Source of the DNA: Providencia sneebia DSM 19967
GTDB lineage: Bacteria; Pseudomonadota; Gammaproteobacteria; Enterobacterales; Enterobacteriaceae
Assembly: GCF_000314895.2 (NCBI RefSeq)
Contig: NZ_CM001773.1
Coordinates: forward strand, 2,358,059-2,422,058
Direction of reading: 5' to 3'
DNA: 64,000 nucleotides
Position numbers and translations under genes: made by a program. A model generated the notes under the pieces. It worked only from the letters and a program-made list of their open reading frames with translations. It did no database searches and was not told where the DNA came from. This document shows positions 18,987-28,624 of this stretch, piece by piece; positions within the stretch are counted from its first letter, which is position 1; each line of letters begins with the position of its first letter.

Positions 18987-20027
18987 TTAATCTATCACTT
19001 CAATTAAAGGAATATTATCCTGTTGGGGGAATAATTTGCCGATAGACTGTAACAAAACACCTTGTTGTTGTGCAATTTCTTTAATCTTAGACACTTCATC
19101 AGGTTCAATTGCGATTAATAATCCACCCGATGTTTGCGGATCACATAACAATTTACGTTGAATATCCGTCATAGGTCCAATTAAATGCCCATAACTATCA
19201 AAATTACGCTGTGTTCCACCCGGCACACAACCTGCTTCAATGTAACGTTCAACATCAGCTAATTTAGGCACTTGATTAAAATGAATTTGCGCACGAACGC
19301 TTGAACCTTCGCAAATTTCGCTTAAATGGCCCAGCAAGCCGAAGCCGGTTACATCCGTCATTGCGGTAACACCATTTAATGGTGCTACCACTGCGCCAAA
19401 TTTATTCATTTGGCACATGGTTTGAGTTGCAAGATGTTGATGTTCTATATCAAGAACACCTTTTTTCTCAGCCGTTGTTAATACGCCAATACCAAGTGGT
19501 TTTGTTAAAAACAGTTCACTTCCTGCTGTAGCAGCACTATTTTTCTTCACAAACTCCGTATTCACCACACCAGTTACGGCCAAACCAAAAATGGGTTCCG
19601 GAGCATCAATGGAATGTCCACCCGCTAATGATATTCCAGCGTCAGCACAGGCTGCGCGCCCACCTTCAATCACTTCACGCGCAATTTCAGGCGCTAATTT
19701 AGCAATCGGCCAACCTAAAATAGCAATAGCCATGATGGGCTTTCCACCCATCGCGAAAATATCACTAATTGCATTTGTTGCAGCAATACGACCAAATTCA
19801 TAAGGAGAATCAACGATTGGCATAAAGAAATCAGTTGTACTAATGATGCCGATTCCGTTACCTAAATCATATACCGCAGCATCATCTTTAGTTTCATTAC
19901 CCACTAATAAGTGAGGATCATGAAATTTAGCTTGTTCAGAATGAAGAATTTGCTCTAATACTTTTGGCGCGATTTTACAACCACAACCCGCACCATGGCT
20001 ATATTGGGTAAGTCTAATCTTTTCCAT
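18987..20027 (-). CDS. selD: Selenide, water dikinase (selenophosphate synthetase)
   Basis: 346 residues (E. coli 347). Makes selenophosphate from selenide and ATP for selenocysteyl-tRNA and selenouridine synthesis. The glycine-rich N-terminus [20 protein letters not shown] contains the active-site Cys17 (a Cys, not selenocysteine, version) and the following catalytic Lys. The PurM-like ATP-binding domain shows [18 protein letters not shown] and GLLGHLSEI. It implies selenoprotein or tRNA selenation capacity elsewhere in the genome. Middle gene of a tight ydjA-selD-topB unit. Confidence 0.97.
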   Translation of the reverse strand: MEKIRLTQYSHGAGCGCKIAPKVLEQILHSEQAKFHDPHLLVGNETKDDAAVYDLGNGIGIISTTDFFMPIVDSPYEFGRIAATNAISDIFAMGGKPIMAIAILGWPIAKLAPEIAREVIEGGRAACADAGISLAGGHSIDAPEPIFGLAVTGVVNTEFVKKNSAATAGSELFLTKPLGIGVLTTAEKKGVLDIEHQHLATQTMCQMNKFGAVVAPLNGVTAMTDVTGFGLLGHLSEICEGSSVRAQIHFNQVPKLADVERYIEAGCVPGGTQRNFDSYGHLIGPMTDIQRKLLCDPQTSGGLLIAIEPDEVSKIKEIAQQQGVLLQSIGKLFPQQDNIPLIEVID

Positions 20028-20040
20028 TATTCATAACCTT

Positions 20041-20592
20041 TTAAAAATGAGAGACAAAATCTTGCATATCTGGCAGCTGTACTTTTGCTGGCGCTTTTAA
20101 AGATGCGGTTCCAAGATAAAGGAAGCCAACAATATGATCTTTTGGCCCACAACCTAAACCTTCACGTACAATAGGATCTTCAGTCCAAGAACCTGAACGC
20201 CAAATACCGCTAAAACCTTGTGCTACTGCGGCCATCTGCATTGCCTGAACAGTACAACCAGCTGCAACAATTTGCTCCCATTCTGGGACTTTCGGATTAT
20301 CTTGAGTCCTTGCAATCACTGTAATGATTAGTGGTGCACGAAAAGGCGCATTCTTTGCCTTTTCTTCAACTTCAGCGCCTAGCTTGCCAACCTTAGCTGC
20401 TTTTTCAAGTAACTGGCTAAAACGCGTCAAGCCTTCATCTTTCATCACAATAAAATGCCATGGACGTAATGCGCCGTGATCTGGTGCGCGCATTCCTGCA
20501 GCAAGGATATTTTGTAATTCCTCACCTTCTGGAGCAGGTGTTGTTAGCCGTGAAGCTGAACGGCGGTTCAATAAAAGTGTTAAAGCATCCAT
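20041..20592 (-). CDS. ydjA: Nitroreductase family protein YdjA
   Basis: 183 residues, the same length as E. coli YdjA, a small FMN-dependent NAD(P)H nitroreductase of unknown physiological substrate. [20 protein letters not shown] is the N-terminal FMN-binding patch; [14 protein letters not shown] and [14 protein letters not shown] are family signatures. The frame runs up to 20631, but GGAG sits 6 bases before ATG 20592, which also gives the conserved N-terminus. First gene of ydjA-selD-topB. A 9-bp inverted repeat lies about 50 bases upstream. Confidence 0.93.
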   Translation of the reverse strand: MDALTLLLNRRSASRLTTPAPEGEELQNILAAGMRAPDHGALRPWHFIVMKDEGLTRFSQLLEKAAKVGKLGAEVEEKAKNAPFRAPLIITVIARTQDNPKVPEWEQIVAAGCTVQAMQMAAVAQGFSGIWRSGSWTEDPIVREGLGCGPKDHIVGFLYLGTASLKAPAKVQLPDMQDFVSHF

Positions 20593-20641
20593 ATTCATCT
20601 CCAATTCAGGGTAAACTGATATTATCGTCATTCATACAAAC

Positions 20642-20667
20642 AATCATTATTGTGCTAAATAATGATT
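20642..20667. promoter_or_regulatory. Inverted repeat between ydjA and sppA
   Basis: Perfect arms AATCATTAT (20642-20650) and ATAATGATT (20659-20667) around 8 bases, in the divergent promoter region. The form suits an operator for a dimeric regulator. It resembles half of a Fur box only loosely; no regulator is assigned. Confidence 0.45.
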
Positions 20668-20899
20668 ACATACCGGATAACACTTTACAGTATGTAAATC
20701 ACTCAGTATTTTTTGCTGAATAAATTCACGAATAATAGATTAATTGTTTGAATTATATCATTTGTAAGTGTTGAAAAATATAATCAGAGTATTGTACAAC
20801 GCTCTCGGTCGCTTTGTTATGAATAAAAAGGTCATTGATAAGCAGACAACTGTTTTTATTTCATTAAGATAAGGGCGCAATTCATACGTTGGAGAAATT

Positions 20900-22759
20900 A
20901 TGCACAAATTATGGGAGATCATCGCCAAAGTATTTAAGTTTAGTTGGCGAGTATTAAATTTTATTAGGGAATTGGTTTTTAACGTTATTTTCCTTGTCTT
21001 ATGTTTTTTAGTGATTGGCCTAATCTCTTTATATCAATCCGACTCAAAACCTGACCCAAAATATTTCGGCGCACTGTATGTTGATCTACAAGGTGTCGTT
21101 GTCGATCAAGTTTCCATGCCTGATCCTCTAGGTCGTATGAGCAAAGAGTTCTTGGGAACACCAAATAGCCGAATGCAAGAAAACTCTCTGTTTGATATTG
21201 TGGATACGATCCGCGCGTCAACAACAGATGATCGCATTACAGGCATGGTGCTTCGTTTAGATAACCTTGTGAGTGCTGACCAGCCCTCTTTGAATTTTAT
21301 CGGAAAAGCAATTACAGAGTTCAAAAAGTCAGGTAAACCTGTTTATGCCATAGGCGATGGATACAGCCAAGCGCAATACTATTTAGCAAGTTATGCAGAT
21401 AATATCTATTTATCTCCACAAGGCATGGTAGGTATTCAAGGTTTTTCAACGAATACACTTTACTACAAAACTTTATTAGAAAAACTCAAAGTAAATAGTC
21501 ACATTTTCCGTGTAGGAACATATAAATCTGCCGTTGAGCCTTTAATGCGCGACAATATGTCTCCGGAAGCGCGCGAAGCCAACCTTCAATGGTTAGGTTC
21601 TTTGTGGAATAGCTACCTTGACACCATTGCAACAAATCGTGGAACTAAAGCAGTGAATATATTCCCTGGTACAGATGTTCTACTCCAAAAATTACGTGCC
21701 GCGGGTGGCAATAGCGCGCAGTATGCTTTGAATCAAAAATTGGTTGATAAGATTTCTAGCCATGAACAAACAGAAGATATACTGAAAAAGCAATTTGGTT
21801 GGAATAGTACTGATAAACATTTTAATTATATCAGTATTTATGATTATTCAAGCAAGATAGCCAATACCGATGATATCGATTCCACCGGAAATATTGCGGT
21901 TATTGTGGTACAAGGTGCCATCATGGATGGCCCGCAAGCACCAGGCATTGCAAGTGGTGAATTGATAGCTAAACAGATCAGAGATGCACGCCTTAATAAG
22001 GATATCAAAGCCATTATTTTACGTGTCAACAGCCCTGGTGGCAGTGTGACTGCCTCTGATCTTATCCGCAGTGAATTAACTTCTGCACGCCAAGCGGGTA
22101 AACCGATAGTGGTTTCTATGGGTGGAATGGCAGCTTCCGGTGGTTATTGGGTTTCGACGCCAGCGGATTATATTATTGCCAGCCCGAATACCATTACAGG
22201 ATCAATCGGGATCTTTGGTGTCATTAATACTTTTGAGAAATCATTAGATTCTTTAGGTGTTTATACAGATGGAGTTTCAACAACACCACTAGCTGATATG
22301 TCAATCACCAAAGGTATTAGTCCAGAATTTGCAGATATGATGCAAATCACTATCGAAAATGGCTATAAAACCTTTATTGATTTAGTGGCAAAATCTCGTC
22401 ATAAAACACCTGATGAAATTGATAAAATTGCACAAGGCCGCGTATGGATTGGTAGTGATGCGAAAAAAATTGGCTTAGTTGACCAGCTCGGTGATTTTGA
22501 TGATGCTATCAATAAAGTGGTGGAGCTCGCCGATCTCAAACAAGTTCAATTAGATTGGATGCAACCTGAATTATCATTGATGGATCAAGTCATATTAGAA
22601 CTGAGTAGTAATGCACAAGCTATGATGCCAGATGCATTACAAGTATTTTTACCTCAATCGGTTGCAACTGATATACGTCAACAAGCTCAATTTTTCTTGA
22701 ACATGAATGACCCACAAAACCGCTACGCATTTTGCATAAATTGCGCCGAGATTAATTAA
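20900..22759 (+). CDS. sppA: Signal peptide peptidase SppA (protease IV)
   Basis: 619 residues (E. coli 618). Inner-membrane serine protease that degrades cleaved signal peptides; family S49 with tandem domains forming a tetrameric bowl. One membrane anchor at about 27-45 is visible. The Lys general base is Lys209 in FRVGTYKSAVEP (N-terminal half), and the nucleophile Ser is in SMGGMAASGGYWVS (about Ser413, C-terminal half), so the split Ser-Lys dyad is intact. GGAGA precedes ATG 20900. A strong hairpin follows the stop, before ansA. Confidence 0.97.
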   Translation: MHKLWEIIAKVFKFSWRVLNFIRELVFNVIFLVLCFLVIGLISLYQSDSKPDPKYFGALYVDLQGVVVDQVSMPDPLGRMSKEFLGTPNSRMQENSLFDIVDTIRASTTDDRITGMVLRLDNLVSADQPSLNFIGKAITEFKKSGKPVYAIGDGYSQAQYYLASYADNIYLSPQGMVGIQGFSTNTLYYKTLLEKLKVNSHIFRVGTYKSAVEPLMRDNMSPEAREANLQWLGSLWNSYLDTIATNRGTKAVNIFPGTDVLLQKLRAAGGNSAQYALNQKLVDKISSHEQTEDILKKQFGWNSTDKHFNYISIYDYSSKIANTDDIDSTGNIAVIVVQGAIMDGPQAPGIASGELIAKQIRDARLNKDIKAIILRVNSPGGSVTASDLIRSELTSARQAGKPIVVSMGGMAASGGYWVSTPADYIIASPNTITGSIGIFGVINTFEKSLDSLGVYTDGVSTTPLADMSITKGISPEFADMMQITIENGYKTFIDLVAKSRHKTPDEIDKIAQGRVWIGSDAKKIGLVDQLGDFDDAINKVVELADLKQVQLDWMQPELSLMDQVILELSSNAQAMMPDALQVFLPQSVATDIRQQAQFFLNMNDPQNRYAFCINCAEIN

Positions 22760-22761
22760 TC

Positions 22762-22803
22762 AGATTATCCCTCCTTTAAACCTTTAAAGGGGGGATCTAA
22801 TCT
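22762..22803. terminator. Strong hairpin between sppA and ansA
   Basis: A 14-bp stem (22767-22780 with 22783-22796, one G-U) and, after a 2-base bulge, 5 more pairs. No T-run follows, so it may be a Rho-dependent end, an mRNA stabiliser or a weak terminator. Confidence 0.5.
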
Positions 22804-22890
22804 AAACAAAGGTCAGCATATTTTTCCTATTAATGATTAGCTAAAATAGGTTCGAAAACCTTAAATCCTAAACCGCATTCGGGTAGATAA

Positions 22891-23910
22891 ATGCAAAAGA
22901 AATCGATTTATGTTGTATATACTGGCGGAACCATTGGAATGCGCCACTCGGCACAAGGCTACATTCCTGTTTCGGGTCATCTTCAAGCACAATTGGCCAA
23001 AATGCCAGAATTTCATCGCCCTGAAATGCCGGAATTCACCATAAGAGAACACCATCCATTAATTGATTCTTCTGATATTACACCTGAAGATTGGCAAAAT
23101 ATTGCTGATGATATTAGTGAACATTATCACGAATATGATGGCTTCGTTATTCTGCATGGCACTGATACAATGGCTTATACCGCATCTGCCTTATCATTCA
23201 TGTTAGAAAATTTACGAAAGCCCGTTATTGTGACAGGGTCACAAATACCGTTGGAAGCTCTGCGTTCTGATGGTCAAACTAACTTATTAAACGCGCTCTA
23301 CCTTGCGGCTAATTACCCAATCAATGAAGTTGGTTTATTTTTTAACAATAAATTATATCGCGGCAACCGGACAATTAAAGCCCATGCTGATGGCTTTGAT
23401 GCCTTTACTTCACCTAATTGCCCTCCATTAATGGAAGCAGGCATACATATTCGTACCTTTAATACCTGCGCTGCACCTATTGGAATTGGTGAATTAATCA
23501 CCCATCGTATCACTCCACAACCTATTGGCGTGGTAATGATTTATCCAGGTCTTTCTATTGATATTGTGCGCAACATTCTTCAACAGCCAGTAAAAGCGCT
23601 TATTTTACGCTCATACGGCGTTGGTAATGCACCTCAACAACCGAAACTATTGAAAATTCTCCATGAAGCAACAAAACGCGGCATCATTGTGGTCAATTTA
23701 ACGCAATGTATTTCAGGTCGCGTCAATATGGAGGGCTATGCAACTGGGCATGCATTAGCTGAAGCGGGCGTAATCAGTGGTTTTGATATGACATTTGAGG
23801 CTGCATTGAGTAAATTACATTACCTACTTAGCCAAGATTATACTCCGACTCATGTACGGGAGTTAATGCAAAATAACCTTAGAGGTGAACTCAGTTATGC
23901 CGATGAATAA
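22891..23910 (+). CDS. ansA: Cytoplasmic L-asparaginase I
   Basis: 339 residues (E. coli 338). Hydrolyses asparagine to aspartate and ammonia; the cytoplasmic, low-affinity type without a signal peptide. Both catalytic threonine motifs are present: YTGGTIGMRHS at the N-terminus and LHGTDTMAYTASALSFML around residue 90. The stop overlaps the start of pncA by 14 bases, so the two are co-translated, as in E. coli. It could feed the aspartate pool used elsewhere in this window. Confidence 0.97.
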   Translation: MQKKSIYVVYTGGTIGMRHSAQGYIPVSGHLQAQLAKMPEFHRPEMPEFTIREHHPLIDSSDITPEDWQNIADDISEHYHEYDGFVILHGTDTMAYTASALSFMLENLRKPVIVTGSQIPLEALRSDGQTNLLNALYLAANYPINEVGLFFNNKLYRGNRTIKAHADGFDAFTSPNCPPLMEAGIHIRTFNTCAAPIGIGELITHRITPQPIGVVMIYPGLSIDIVRNILQQPVKALILRSYGVGNAPQQPKLLKILHEATKRGIIVVNLTQCISGRVNMEGYATGHALAEAGVISGFDMTFEAALSKLHYLLSQDYTPTHVRELMQNNLRGELSYADE

Positions 23911-24559
23911 CGTCAATATAGGCTCAGTTAACTCTGCTCTTCTATTAGTCGATTTACAGAATGATTTTTGTATTGGTGGTGCTCTTGCTGTAAATGAAAG
24001 TGATGCTGTCATTGAAACGGCCAATAAAGCGATTGCGTTATGCCAACAGCAAAACATTCCTGTCATTGCTAGCCAAGATTGGCACCCTGCTAACCACCTC
24101 AGCTTTGCGGTTAATTCTGGAACAAACATTGGTGAAATGGGCAAATTAAATGGCATTCCTCAAGTTTGGTGGCCAGTGCATTGCGTACAAGGTGAAATAG
24201 GCGCTGAATTTCATCCGAAATTAAATAAAGAGGCTATTTGTGAGGTTTTCACCAAAGGGGAAAATCCGCAAGTAGACAGCTACAGTGCTTTTTTTGACAA
24301 TGATAAAGTAAGTCAAACTCGCCTACATGAGTGGCTACAACAACAGCAAATAACCCAATTGTTTATTATGGGGATCGCAACGGATTATTGTGTAAAATAT
24401 ACTGTTCTTGATGCCTTAAAACTAGGATATAACGTTGATGTTTTAATTGATGGCTGCCGTGGGGTTAATTTATCGCCTATGGATTCTGATCTTGCCTTGG
24501 CAGAAATGTCACAACATGGCGCAACCCTTCTCACCATAGAATCATTAACCTTGCCTTAA
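23897..24559 (+). CDS. pncA: Nicotinamidase PncA
   Basis: 220 residues (E. coli 213). Converts nicotinamide to nicotinate in NAD salvage; also activates pyrazinamide. Catalytic triad regions are visible: Asp in LLLVDLQNDFCIGG, Lys in FTKGENPQVDSYSAFFD and the nucleophile Cys in GIATDYCVKYTVLDAL. The metal-binding DWHPANHLSF is present. The frame opens at GTG 23885, but GAGGTGA at 23882-23888 is spaced 8 bases from ATG 23897, the preferred start, which still overlaps ansA by 14 bases. Confidence 0.95.
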   Translation: MPMNNVNIGSVNSALLLVDLQNDFCIGGALAVNESDAVIETANKAIALCQQQNIPVIASQDWHPANHLSFAVNSGTNIGEMGKLNGIPQVWWPVHCVQGEIGAEFHPKLNKEAICEVFTKGENPQVDSYSAFFDNDKVSQTRLHEWLQQQQITQLFIMGIATDYCVKYTVLDALKLGYNVDVLIDGCRGVNLSPMDSDLALAEMSQHGATLLTIESLTLP

Positions 24560-24729
24560 GATATTTGTGTTTATTTGGCTTAATAAAATCATCATTATTC
24601 CCACATCAAAATACTGCTTATTATCGGGTAATTTGATGTAGGGAAATTCAATATCATTTATTTATTATTCCGAATGTAAATTATGCCAAATACGCCTTTA
24701 AATCACAAAATAAAGATTCCCTTAAGGTA

Positions 24730-24783
24730 AATAGTTAGCAATAATATTAATACTCATTATCATTATTAATAAAGCTAACTATT
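24730..24783. repeat. Perfect 10-bp inverted repeat flanking the Fur box, ending at the receptor start codon
   Basis: AATAGTTAGC (24730-24739) and GCTAACTATT (24774-24783) bracket the Fur box. The right arm touches the GTG start at 24784, where a Shine-Dalgarno sequence would be expected but is lacking. It could act as RNA structure or as a second operator. Confidence 0.6.
24749..24767 (-). promoter_or_regulatory. Fur box upstream of the TonB-dependent receptor
   Basis: On the minus strand AATAATGATAATGAGTATT matches 15 of 19 positions of the Fur consensus GATAATGATAATCATTATC. It lies 17 bases before the start codon, overlapping the likely promoter, so the cluster should be derepressed when iron is scarce. 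Confidence 0.8.
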
Positions 24784-26859
24784 GTGAAAAACATCCCCCT
24801 TTTTCGTATACGCCAGATAACAATTTGTATTGCCTCTGCTTTAGTGATTCAAGCTCCAGCAATGGCAGAAGAACAGAGTTCTACTAAATCAGATAAATTA
24901 GTCGTCAGTGCTCAGGCACTTAAAGTCAATACAGCTTTGCAAGAAACACCTAAGTCTATCTCAATTATCAGCGAGAAAGATTTAGAGCTTCATGCTCCGC
25001 AGAAAATTGATGAAGCACTACGTTATACTTCCGGTGTCGTAGCACAGCCTTATGGTGCAGATAATGATACCGATTGGTTTAAAGTTCGTGGTTTTGATGC
25101 CGCAACTTATCTTGATAATAGCCGATTGTACCGAGATGGTTACTATACTTGGTTATTAGAACCATACGGATTGGAAAGCATTGAAGTTGTTAAAGGGGCT
25201 TCTGCTGTCTTGTTTGGTGAATCAACCCCTGGTGGCGCAATCAACCTTGTGACAAAGAAACCCTCTTTAAACGCAAAAAATGAACTGTTTCTTGAAGCGG
25301 GCAATAATGATTATAAAGCATTAGGATTTGACCTTTCCACATCCTCAACAAGCAATGATATAGCGCGTTACCGTCTAGTTGGTTTAATGAAAAAATCTGA
25401 TGGTGAGCTAAAACACACTGATAATAAACGTATTTATCTTGCACCTAGTGCTGCTTTTGACCTTAGCGAAAGCACCATGCTCACACTAATGGCAACTTAT
25501 TTGCATGATGATGGCACACCAACAAACCCTTTCTTTCCCGCATCAGGGACATTAACGCATTCAAAATATGGCAAAATCAAGCCATCAACAAATTTTGGTG
25601 AGCCAGATTATGATAAATATAAACGAACCCAATTTTCTGTTGGGTATTTACTGGAACATCAGATTGATTCCCAATGGCGCTTTGCACAACGACTCAATTA
25701 TGGTTATAACGATTTAACTCTGCGCAGCATTTATGTTTACCCTAACTCAGATCCTGATAAACAAATATTAGACCGCGGAATTATCTTCCGTGATGGGAAA
25801 AACCAGAGTTTCAGCTTCGACAATAATTTTGTTGGAGAATGGGATAGCGGTCTATTTGAAAACACTTTATTAGCTGGTGTTGAATTCCAATATCATCAAA
25901 CCAAAGGTGATGAGCAAAATGGTGGTTTCGGAACAATCAATCCATGGAAACCAGAGTATGGCAAATATACGCCATTGAACCCAGCGAATAATGTCAAACG
26001 AACTATCGATAAAACACAAACTAGCCTCTATTCCCAATATCAAACTAAATTTGATAGCAAATGGATCGGTGTGGCTGGTGCTCGTTACGACTGGGTTAAA
26101 ACAGAAAATAAATTGCACCAAGCCAACGAACATGAATCCCGTCATGATGGTGAAATGAGTTTAAATGCTGGTTTAATGTACATTGCTGACAATGGCCTTT
26201 CACCTTATCTAAACTATTCACAATCATTTGAAGTGCAATCAACTGTTGATCCCACAACGCAACACCTATATAAGCCGCTAAAAGGTGAACAAATTGAAGT
26301 AGGAATAAAATATACCCCCTACTTTATTGATGGTTACTTGAATGTGGCATGGTTTGATATCGAGCAGAAAAATGCTTTAGTGACTAACCCATCTACATCT
26401 GTGGCAACGCAAACAGGGAAAGTGACTTCACAAGGTGTTGAAAGTGAGCTATTTGCTCAATTAACTGATCAATGGGATATCAAAGCAACCTATACCTACA
26501 CAAATGCGCAAACGGATAACACGAATGGTCAAGGCCGAAAACAATCAGGACTTATTCCTAAACATGCCGCCACTGCATGGACAAGTTATGAAATCCCAAC
26601 GATTAATGATCAATCTTTAAAACTAGGAACGGGTGTTCGCTATTTAGGTGAGTCAAAAGACATGCCAGCAAGCAGCGATCTAACTGTACCTAGCGCAACT
26701 TTATGGGATATGGCTGCGGTTTATCAGTTATCAAATAATTGGCAACTGCAATTTAATATGAACAATATTCTTAACAAAGAATATATTGCATCTTGTGATT
26801 ATTGGTGTTATTTCGGGCAGTCACGCTCATTTGTCTTCCAGACAAAATATTCTTGGTAA
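24784..26859 (+). CDS. TonB-dependent ferric-siderophore receptor
   Basis: 691-residue outer-membrane receptor. A signal peptide ends near APAMAEE and is followed by a TonB box (DKLVVSA), a plug domain (about 50-160; IDEALRYTSGVVAQPYGADN, then VKGASAVLFGESTPGGAINL) and a 22-strand barrel ending in aromatic Trp (FVFQTKYSW). The C-terminal SCDYWCYFGQSRS cysteine pair is typical of FhuA/FoxA-like hydroxamate receptors. No N-terminal STN signalling domain is present. The start is GTG 24784 with no obvious ribosome site. It lies upstream of FhuC/D/B-like importer genes, so a hydroxamate siderophore such as a ferrioxamine or ferrichrome is the likely but unproven ligand. Confidence 0.92.
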   Translation: MKNIPLFRIRQITICIASALVIQAPAMAEEQSSTKSDKLVVSAQALKVNTALQETPKSISIISEKDLELHAPQKIDEALRYTSGVVAQPYGADNDTDWFKVRGFDAATYLDNSRLYRDGYYTWLLEPYGLESIEVVKGASAVLFGESTPGGAINLVTKKPSLNAKNELFLEAGNNDYKALGFDLSTSSTSNDIARYRLVGLMKKSDGELKHTDNKRIYLAPSAAFDLSESTMLTLMATYLHDDGTPTNPFFPASGTLTHSKYGKIKPSTNFGEPDYDKYKRTQFSVGYLLEHQIDSQWRFAQRLNYGYNDLTLRSIYVYPNSDPDKQILDRGIIFRDGKNQSFSFDNNFVGEWDSGLFENTLLAGVEFQYHQTKGDEQNGGFGTINPWKPEYGKYTPLNPANNVKRTIDKTQTSLYSQYQTKFDSKWIGVAGARYDWVKTENKLHQANEHESRHDGEMSLNAGLMYIADNGLSPYLNYSQSFEVQSTVDPTTQHLYKPLKGEQIEVGIKYTPYFIDGYLNVAWFDIEQKNALVTNPSTSVATQTGKVTSQGVESELFAQLTDQWDIKATYTYTNAQTDNTNGQGRKQSGLIPKHAATAWTSYEIPTINDQSLKLGTGVRYLGESKDMPASSDLTVPSATLWDMAAVYQLSNNWQLQFNMNNILNKEYIASCDYWCYFGQSRSFVFQTKYSW

Positions 26860-26876
26860 CTCTATCGTTAACTATA

Positions 26877-26906
26877 AATGGGAATGCTCAATAGCGCATT
26901 CCCATT
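26877..26906 (+). promoter_or_regulatory. Intercistronic hairpin between receptor and importer genes
   Basis: A perfect 11-bp stem (AATGGGAATGC with GCATTCCCATT) around an 8-base loop, ending 12 bases before the fhuC-like start. It has no T-run. It probably stabilises the upstream mRNA or attenuates read-through, so the receptor may be made in excess of the ABC importer. Confidence 0.6.
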
Positions 26907-26918
26907 GAGCCTATTGCT

Positions 26919-27701
26919 ATGTTTCAATTATCTAATATAAAAATCGTTCGCGATAATCGCACTATTTTGGCGATCGACTCATTAAATATCCCAACAACAG
27001 AATTAACCGTTGTTTTAGGTCACAATGGCTCAGGGAAATCAACATTAGTTAATCTCCTTTCCGGACAAATGGCTCCTGATTCAGGAAGTGTTTATTTACA
27101 CGATACCGATCTTTGCCACTATAAAACAAAAACACTTGCACAAAAAATCGCCTACCTCCCCCAAAAACTGCCAGCCTCCGCCGGATTAACAGTAAAAGAA
27201 CTCGTGCGGCTAGGTCGTTTTCCTTGGCGTGGTACTTTTGGACGTTGGCAAGCTGAAGATGATTTCATTATCCAACAAGCTATGGAAAAAGCGGGAGTAA
27301 GCCATTTTGCTGATGCTCTCGCTGATAATTTATCTGGCGGTGAACGTCAACGAGCTTGGGTCGCCATGTTATTGGCTCAGCAAGCACCTGTATTAATTTT
27401 AGATGAACCAACCTCAGCACTTGATATTCAACACCAATATCAATTGATGAATTTGCTGAGTGAACTCAATCAAACCCAGCAGATTGGCATCATTGTCATC
27501 TTGCATGACCTGAATTTATCACTGCGTTATGCAACCCATATTGTTGCGCTCAAAAAAGGTAAGATTGAGTTTGAAGGCACAGCATCATTACTTCAGGATG
27601 AACTTCGGCTAACCTCACTTTATGAAACGAAAATCAAGCTCATTCCACATCCTGATTATCCTGAATCAGAAGCTCATAGGGTTGCTGTTGTATGCGCTTA
27701 A
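26919..27701 (+). CDS. fhuC: FhuC-like ATPase of an iron-hydroxamate ABC importer
   Basis: 260 residues. Walker A GHNGSGKST (about 34-42), Q-loop in YLPQKLP, ABC signature LSGGERQRAW, Walker B VLILDEPTSALD and the switch His in VILHDLNLSLRYA are all intact. The domain organisation and length match E. coli FhuC (265). It energises uptake of ferric siderophore across the inner membrane with the FhuB-like permease. It overlaps the next gene by 10 bases, implying coupled translation. The symbol is given by family; the exact siderophore is unknown. Confidence 0.9.
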   Translation: MFQLSNIKIVRDNRTILAIDSLNIPTTELTVVLGHNGSGKSTLVNLLSGQMAPDSGSVYLHDTDLCHYKTKTLAQKIAYLPQKLPASAGLTVKELVRLGRFPWRGTFGRWQAEDDFIIQQAMEKAGVSHFADALADNLSGGERQRAWVAMLLAQQAPVLILDEPTSALDIQHQYQLMNLLSELNQTQQIGIIVILHDLNLSLRYATHIVALKKGKIEFEGTASLLQDELRLTSLYETKIKLIPHPDYPESEAHRVAVVCA

Positions 27702-28624
27702 TTTCTTTTCGCCAGCTTAAATATTATTTCATCAGCGCGCTTTTGATGATCACATCAAACGTTGCTGGTGCTATCACTATCACAGACAGTTTTGGTGAGC
27801 AGCATTTTTCTAAGCCACCAGAACGGGTTGTTGTTCTTGATTGGGATTTATTAGAACAACTTTTAACACTGAATATCACACCTGTTGGTGCTACTGAACT
27901 TAGTAGTTATCAGCAATGGGTTGTCGAACCACCTATTCCAGCTATTGTTGAAGATGTTGGCACTCGCGCCGAGCCAAACCTTGAGAAAATCGCTGCATTA
28001 CACCCCGATGTCATCATTGCAAGCCGTTCTCAAGAAGATTTATTACCTTTGCTCAAAACAATTGCACCTGTTGTCTATTTACCCAATTTTGGTGTCCAAG
28101 ATAATGCCGGAAATGTGGCTATTGATCATTTTAGAACATTGGCCCAATTGTTTGATCGTAATGAACTTGCAGATGCATTTCTAGATAACATGTTTCAGCA
28201 GTTTGCAAAATTGCGTGCAACAATAGAAAATCAATTTCCACTGCCACCCGCAGTTGCCGCCATTCGTTTTTCTAGCCTAAATACGGTTTTCCTCTATACC
28301 GAAAACTCAACATTAAATTATGTTCTTGAGCAATTGGCATTAAAACCAGCCATCTCTATTCCTGCGCGTCCGTGGGGGATCGAACAACAACGAATTAATT
28401 CATTACAATTTATTGATAATGGATATGTTCTCTATATCAAACCTTTTGCGAACGAAAATGAGCTGGCTGATTCAATTTTGTGGCAATCCATGCCATTTGT
28501 AAAACAAGGTCATGTGAATAGTGTGCGCCCTGTATGGAATTATGGTGGGGTTTACTCATTACAATTAATGGCTGAAGCCCTTACTGAAAGTTTATTACAG
28601 GTGACTAAACATGATCACCACTAA
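27692..28624 (+). CDS. fhuD: FhuD-like periplasmic iron-siderophore-binding protein
   Basis: 310 residues with a signal peptide ending near SNVAGA; class III binding-protein fold with a rigid helix joining two lobes. PERVVVLDWDLLEQLLTL, SRSQEDLLPLLKTIAPVVYL and the C-terminal LWQSMPFVKQGHV and VWNYGG follow E. coli FhuD. There is no lipobox, so it is soluble in the periplasm. It overlaps both neighbours (10 and 14 bases). Hydroxamate binding is inferred from family and operon. Confidence 0.9.
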   Translation: MRLISFRQLKYYFISALLMITSNVAGAITITDSFGEQHFSKPPERVVVLDWDLLEQLLTLNITPVGATELSSYQQWVVEPPIPAIVEDVGTRAEPNLEKIAALHPDVIIASRSQEDLLPLLKTIAPVVYLPNFGVQDNAGNVAIDHFRTLAQLFDRNELADAFLDNMFQQFAKLRATIENQFPLPPAVAAIRFSSLNTVFLYTENSTLNYVLEQLALKPAISIPARPWGIEQQRINSLQFIDNGYVLYIKPFANENELADSILWQSMPFVKQGHVNSVRPVWNYGGVYSLQLMAEALTESLLQVTKHDHH

